From positions 1 through 17,037 of the forward strand of contig JBEVDW010000264.1 of the NCBI GenBank assembly GCA_040513115.1: a stretch of 17,037 bases of DNA. Direction: 5' to 3'. How positions within the stretch are numbered: position 1 is the stretch's first letter; each line of letters opens with the position of its first letter. Positions 13,471 to 17,037 of this stretch are shown here, in pieces. The translations under genes were made by a program, and so were the position numbers. The notes under the pieces are model-generated. The model was not told the origin of the DNA. It was given only the letters and a program-made list of their open reading frames with translations, and ran no database searches. The DNA comes from DATELY01 sp040513115 (GTDB lineage Bacteria; Pseudomonadota; Gammaproteobacteria; Steroidobacterales; Steroidobacteraceae).

Positions 13471-14247
13471 ATGGAAGACGGCGCGAAGCCATTGAGCGAC
13501 ATTCCGGCGATCAACCGATTCTTGAGCTACTGCCGGATACGCACCGTACCTTCCAAGACGGTGGTCATCCACGCAGGTGACCTGCCGGATGTTCTCTACT
13601 ACATCGTGAGCGGCTCCGTTGAAGTCATGATCGAGGACGAGGAAGGCAACGAGATGGTGTTGGCCTACCTCAACAAAGGTCAGTTCTTCGGCGAGATGGG
13701 GTTGTTCTACGAGCAGCCCACGCGCAGTGCCTGGGTGCGTACACGCCAGCAATGTGAGCTGGCCGAAATGACCTATCCACGTTTCCGACAGCTCGCTGCC
13801 GAAAGCCCGGGCCTCGTGTTCGAGCTCGCAACGCAGCTCGCCACACGCTTGGATCGCACAAACCGCAAGCTGGGTGACCTGGCATTCGTCGATGTCACCG
13901 GCCGCGTCGCTCACGCCATCATGGACCTGTGCAGCGAGCCCGACGCGATGACGCATCCGGAAGGCATGCAGATCAAGGTCAGCCGCCAGGAGCTCTCGCG
14001 CTTGGTGGGTTGCTCGCGCGAAATGGCAGGCCGCGTGCTGAAGGTGCTGGAAGATCAGGGTCTGCTACGCGCGACGGGTAAGACCATCGTCGTGTTCGGT
14101 GCCCGCCCGAAGATGCGCACCAAGCCCGCCATTGCGGGCGCAGCCGCCAGCGGCGGCCCCTCCGGTCGACCACTCGCTTCGCGTGATCGCATCAGCCGCG
14201 TCGCGGATGATGATGAGGATGATGACGACGAGGATGATGAGGATTGA
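13471..14247 (+). CDS. crp: CRP/Vfr/Clp-type cyclic-nucleotide-dependent regulator with acidic tail
   Basis: A 258-residue transcription factor of the CRP-FNR superfamily. Residues about 20-120 form the cyclic-nucleotide domain, with the phosphate-binding cassette FFGEMGLFYEQPTRSAWV (72-89) keeping the R85-S86 pair that contacts cAMP in E. coli CRP. The helix-turn-helix is at about 170-196 (SRQELSRLVGCSREMAGRVL), nearly the same as CRP, Vfr and Clp. The protein then continues about 45 residues beyond the usual end: a Lys/Arg/Ala/Gly-rich linker and the all-acidic DDDEDDDDEDDED (246-258). ATG 13471 with AGGGG five bases upstream is preferred over GTG 13441. Whether it responds to cAMP, or to c-di-GMP as Xanthomonas Clp does, cannot be decided; the RS pair favours cAMP. 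Confidence 0.9.
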   Translation: MEDGAKPLSDIPAINRFLSYCRIRTVPSKTVVIHAGDLPDVLYYIVSGSVEVMIEDEEGNEMVLAYLNKGQFFGEMGLFYEQPTRSAWVRTRQQCELAEMTYPRFRQLAAESPGLVFELATQLATRLDRTNRKLGDLAFVDVTGRVAHAIMDLCSEPDAMTHPEGMQIKVSRQELSRLVGCSREMAGRVLKVLEDQGLLRATGKTIVVFGARPKMRTKPAIAGAAASGGPSGRPLASRDRISRVADDDEDDDDEDDED

Positions 14248-14257
14248 TATCGGCCTC

Positions 14258-14293
14258 GAAGACTCCTCGCCTGATTTGATGGCGAGGAGCTTC
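14258..14293. terminator. Bidirectional hairpin between crp and rpe
   Basis: CTCCTCGCC (14263-14271) and GGCGAGGAG (14281-14289) form a perfect 9-bp stem with a 9-nt loop, extended by GAAG/CTTC (14258-14261, 14290-14293) across one bulged A. It lies between convergent crp and rpe, but T-tracts are poor. Confidence 0.6.
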
Positions 14294-14309
14294 GTCCAGA
14301 GCCTTTCGA

Positions 14310-14337
14310 CCCTTCGACCAGCTCAGGGCGATCGGAC
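14310..14337. repeat. Copy of a TTCGAC/AGCTCAGGG intergenic repeat
   Basis: The stretch CCCTTCGACCAGCTCAGGG followed by CGATCGGAC resembles the short dispersed intergenic repeat (CTTCGAC-AAGCTCAGG-CGAACGG type) common in GC-rich proteobacterial genomes. It is REP-like with CCCT/AGGG ends. Recognised from memory; copy number cannot be judged here. Confidence 0.45.
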
Positions 14338-14342
14338 CACCA

Positions 14343-15026
14343 CTACCCCACGACTCCCCTCGCCCCTTCGATCTGCTGCCGCATCTTGGCAATCGTCGCT
14401 GCGTAATCCTTGCTCTCGAAGATCGCTGAGCCCGCGACGAACGTATCTGCGCCTGCGCGCGCGATCTCGACGATGTTGTCCACCTTCACACCGCCGTCGA
14501 TTTCCAGCCGTATGTTCCGTCCGCTTGCACGAATCAACTCGCGCACGCGCCGCAGTTTCGGCAGAGCCGCGGGAATGAACTTCTGCCCACCGAATCCCGG
14601 ATTGACCGACATCAGCAGGATCAGATCGAGCTTGTCGATGACGTGATCGAGCCAGTTCAGCGGCGTCGCCGGATTGAATACGAGACCGGGTTTGCAGCCG
14701 TGATCGCGAATCAACTGGATCGTACGATCGACGTGCTCCGTCGCTTCGGGATGAAAGCTGATCCACGTCGCGCCCGCTGCTGCGAAGTCGGGAATGATGC
14801 GATCCACCGGCTCCACCATCAGATGCACATCGATCGGTGCTTTGACGCCGTGCTTGCGTAGCGCGTGGCACACCATCGGCCCGATCGTGAGATTGGGCAC
14901 ATAGTGATTGTCCATCACGTCGAAGTGGATGAGGTCGGCGCCAGCGGCGACCACCGCATCGACTTCTTCACCCAAGCGAGCGAAGTCAGCCGACAGAATG
15001 GAGGGGGCGATCCAGCACGTATTCAT
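14343..15026 (-). CDS. rpe: Ribulose-phosphate 3-epimerase
   Basis: A 227-residue TIM-barrel metalloenzyme interconverting ribulose-5-phosphate and xylulose-5-phosphate. Motifs: APSILSADFARLG (7-19), metal ligands in HFDVMD (34-39) and HLMVE (68-72), MSVNPGFGGQKF (139-150) and LEIDGGV (174-180) with the second catalytic aspartate, then VAGSAIF (197-203) for the phosphate. ATG 15026 (MNTCWIAPS) has AGAGAG about 9 nt upstream and is preferred over the non-ATG extension to 15044. It follows djlA by 57 bp on the same strand and is convergent with crp. Confidence 0.95.
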   Translation of the reverse strand: MNTCWIAPSILSADFARLGEEVDAVVAAGADLIHFDVMDNHYVPNLTIGPMVCHALRKHGVKAPIDVHLMVEPVDRIIPDFAAAGATWISFHPEATEHVDRTIQLIRDHGCKPGLVFNPATPLNWLDHVIDKLDLILLMSVNPGFGGQKFIPAALPKLRRVRELIRASGRNIRLEIDGGVKVDNIVEIARAGADTFVAGSAIFESKDYAATIAKMRQQIEGARGVVG

Positions 15027-15083
15027 TGCATGATCTCTCTGCACTATTCACTGCAGCAACGGACATCCGAGGATGTGATGCGC

Positions 15084-15872
15084 CTACCGCATCCCTCGAG
15101 CTTCACAAATGCGCTCGTACGCAGCGCGAATCTGGCGCGTCTTCTCCGCAGCCATGTTCATCATCGATTCCGGCAGCCCTTTCGCAGCGAGCTTGTCAGG
15201 ATGATTCTGATTCATCAAACGCCGATACGCCTTGGTAACTTCCGCGTCAGCAGCCTGCACGGAAACGCCCAGCACTTCGTAGGCTGCCGCCAGCGCATCG
15301 GCACTCTTCGCTTGGGTCCCGTGCCGCTGCATTCGCAACAGCGCTTCCATCTGCACGAGGTCGAATTTCGAGACCTCGAGCGCGTCGCACACGGTCGAGA
15401 GGATTCTGCGCGCGGGCTGCTGGAGGCTGTCGGCGCGCAACGCCGTCTGCAGTTGAATCTGCACGAACATGCGTTTGAGATCGCGCCGGTCGTGGCAGAG
15501 CACAGCCAACCGTTCGAGGCGCTCACGCAGCGGAAAGTCTGGAGCCTTTCCTGTCGAGAAGCAGTCGATCGCCAGTTGCACTTGCGATTCATCCAGACGC
15601 AGTTCCGACATCATCGCCCGCGCTGCGCGTATGTCGTCTTCAGACACCCGTCCGTCCGCTTTCGCGATGTAGCCCATCACCTGGAAGGCCGTGCGAAAGA
15701 AGGCGTCCTGCACTTGTTCGGGCGTGGCGGCACTCGCGACGGTGTCGCTGTCGCGTTCGGCCTCCTGATCGAACCAATGTCCGACGAAGGCACCGATCAA
15801 TGCACCTACAGGTCCGCCGGCGAAGATGCCGATGGTGGCGCCGATCGCCTTGCCCTGCCACAGCTTGCCCAG
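15084..15872 (-). CDS. djlA: DjlA-type membrane-anchored J-domain co-chaperone, CTG start
   Basis: A 262-residue protein (E. coli DjlA 271) with an N-terminal membrane segment, a TerB-like domain and a C-terminal J domain that stimulates DnaK. From CTG 15872 the N-terminus reads GKLWQGKAIGATIGIFAGGPVGALIG, the glycine-rich anchor typical of DjlA (about 8-31). TerB-like helices span about 55-165, and the J domain about 194-262 with the HPD triad at 224-226. An in-frame TAG at 15884-15882 bounds the start. The first ATG/GTG/TTG is TTG 15800, which would remove most of the anchor. AGGAG (15883-15879) sits exactly 6 nt before CTG 15872, making it the best start; ATT 15878 is too close. A sequencing error (ATG read as CTG) is the main alternative. 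Confidence 0.85.
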   Translation of the reverse strand: MGKLWQGKAIGATIGIFAGGPVGALIGAFVGHWFDQEAERDSDTVASAATPEQVQDAFFRTAFQVMGYIAKADGRVSEDDIRAARAMMSELRLDESQVQLAIDCFSTGKAPDFPLRERLERLAVLCHDRRDLKRMFVQIQLQTALRADSLQQPARRILSTVCDALEVSKFDLVQMEALLRMQRHGTQAKSADALAAAYEVLGVSVQAADAEVTKAYRRLMNQNHPDKLAAKGLPESMMNMAAEKTRQIRAAYERICEARGMR

Positions 15873-15878
15873 TGGAAT

Positions 15879-15883
15879 CTCCT
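15879..15883 (-). promoter_or_regulatory. Ribosome binding site that decides the djlA start
   Basis: AGGAG on the minus strand with a 6-nt spacer ATTCCA before CTG 15872. It overlaps the in-frame TAG that bounds the frame, so only ATT or CTG can initiate full-length DjlA. Confidence 0.6.
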
Positions 15884-15902
15884 ACCGATCGACGCACTTA
15901 CC

Positions 15903-15936
15903 GCCTGCAAAGCTTCCCCGCACGGAAGTCGCAGGC
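15903..15936. repeat. Interrupted inverted repeat between djlA and purC
   Basis: GCCTGC (15903-15908) pairs with GCAGGC (15931-15936), and inside it CTTCC (15913-15917) pairs with GGAAG (15924-15928). It lies in the divergent promoter region. A weak -10-like TATGGT (15937-15942) for purC follows directly. Confidence 0.4.
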
Positions 15937-15991
15937 TATGGTATCAGCCTCTTCGTACGAGCCTCACGTCCCAAGCTTCCCGAGCTGCGCG

Positions 15992-16900
15992 ATGACTTCA
16001 GAACCTCTGCCCGTGTCTCTGCCCATGTTGCAGTCCGCAGTGCCGGGCTTGCAGCGCCTGCATCAAGGCAAGGTGCGGGACATCTATGCGGTGGACGATC
16101 AGCACATGCTCATCGTCACAACCGATCGGTTGAGTGCATTCGACGTCGTCCTGCCCGACCCCATCCCGGGCAAGGGGCGCGTGCTGACGGAGATCTCGCG
16201 TTTCTGGTTCGAGCGCACACGCCACATCGTGCCCAATCATCTGACCGATATTCCGCTGACAACGGTCGTCAAGGATGCGACGGCTCAGGCAGCACTCGCG
16301 GATCGCAGCATGATGGTGCGCCGACTGCGCGCACTGCCCATTGAAGCCGTTGTGCGCGGTTACTTGATTGGCTCAGGCTGGCGCGACTATCAGGTCACAG
16401 GCCAGGTGTGCGGCATTGCGTTGCCACCGGGACTGCGGCAGGCAGATCGCCTCCCCGAGCCTATCTTTACGCCTTCAACCAAGGCCGCGATCGGCACCCA
16501 CGATGAAAACATCGGCTTCGATGACGTCGTACGCACGATCGGTGCCGACCTCGCCGCGCAAGTGCGCGACACGGCTGTCGCGCTTTATCGCCATGCGGCG
16601 GACTATGCGCTGACTCGCGGCATCATCATTGCCGACACGAAGTTCGAGTTCGGTGTCGATGCGAGCGGGTGCCTCACGTTGATCGATGAAGCACTCACCC
16701 CGGACTCGTCCCGCTTCTGGCCGGTCGATACGTATCGCGCTGGCACGAGCCCGCCAAGCTTCGACAAACAGTTCGTGCGCGATTACCTGGAAACCCTCGA
16801 CTGGAACAAGCAACCGCCAGGCCCGAAGCTGCCGGCGGATGTGATCGCACGCACGGCGGAGAAATACGCGGAAGCGCTGCGTCGCTTGACGCGTCATTGA
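15992..16900 (+). CDS. purC: Phosphoribosylaminoimidazole-succinocarboxamide synthase
   Basis: A 302-residue SAICAR synthetase of the longer (yeast-like, about 300-residue) type, joining CAIR and aspartate with ATP in purine synthesis. Motifs: GKVRDIYAV (26-34), TDRLSAFDVVLPDPIPGKG (44-62), IEAVVRGYLIGSGW (117-130), FTPSTKA (159-165), HDENI (170-174), IIADTKFEFG (212-221) and DEALTPDSSRFWP (232-244). The open frame reaches back to 15800, but that part is antisense to djlA; ATG 15992 fits the family, with 16025 as a shorter alternative. Ribosome sites are weak. The kinase gene follows 8 bp after its stop. Confidence 0.95.
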   Translation: MTSEPLPVSLPMLQSAVPGLQRLHQGKVRDIYAVDDQHMLIVTTDRLSAFDVVLPDPIPGKGRVLTEISRFWFERTRHIVPNHLTDIPLTTVVKDATAQAALADRSMMVRRLRALPIEAVVRGYLIGSGWRDYQVTGQVCGIALPPGLRQADRLPEPIFTPSTKAAIGTHDENIGFDDVVRTIGADLAAQVRDTAVALYRHAADYALTRGIIIADTKFEFGVDASGCLTLIDEALTPDSSRFWPVDTYRAGTSPPSFDKQFVRDYLETLDWNKQPPGPKLPADVIARTAEKYAEALRRLTRH

Positions 16901-16908
16901 AGGTGACC

Positions 16909-17037
<129 letters not shown>

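Noticed and set aside
15063..15076. ACATCC/GGATGT palindrome between djlA and rpe as a terminator
   Set aside because: The stem is short with almost no loop, has no T-tract, and djlA and rpe are likely co-transcribed.

Overview
The window is a gene-dense, GC-rich chromosomal segment of housekeeping genes from a gammaproteobacterium. The evidence is the ygfB-pepP-ubiH-ubiI operon diverging from a zapA / 6S RNA / fau block (the arrangement known in Escherichia coli), a CRP-family regulator next to coq7, and class 2 pyrD. The combination rplM-rpsI with coq7 and a Crp/Clp-type gene recalls the Xanthomonadales, Nevskiales and Steroidobacterales side of the class; that placement is inference. No mobile element, CRISPR array or prophage was seen.

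Layout. Positions 133-2676 (minus) hold a membrane protein with an N-terminal anchor, an inactive-transglutaminase-like domain and seven C-terminal helices, followed by a RimK-like ATP-grasp ligase. Positions 2881-7277 (minus) hold ygfB, pepP, ubiH and ubiI. A divergent promoter region at 7278-7371 leads rightward to a short coiled-coil protein and zapA (overlapping ATGA), then 6S RNA (8029-8228), fau and an EVE-domain gene. At 9529-9597 lies an unlisted 22-residue lysine-rich microprotein with its own promoter, ribosome site and strong terminator, then rpiA. pyrD is convergent with rpiA. The leftward rplM-rpsI block is followed by tRNA-Gln(CTG) and a terminator. Rightward coq7 and a crp-like gene come next, then leftward djlA and rpe, and finally rightward purC and the first 43 codons of a histidine kinase.

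Functionally, ubiquinone is the recurring theme: UbiH, UbiI and Coq7 are ring hydroxylases of its synthesis, and class 2 PyrD uses it as electron acceptor. RpiA and Rpe are the pentose-phosphate isomerase and epimerase. PurC, PyrD and Fau serve nucleotide and one-carbon metabolism.

The most unusual observations are: the lysine-rich microprotein with a hairpin at its stop codon; two sigma70-type promoters whose -10 box ends exactly 7 nt before an ATG (coq7 and the coiled-coil gene), implying leaderless mRNAs; a djlA gene whose conserved membrane segment is reachable only from a CTG (or ATT) start; an all-acidic 13-residue tail on the CRP-like regulator; and a 7TM / ATP-grasp pair in one reading frame split by a single TAG.
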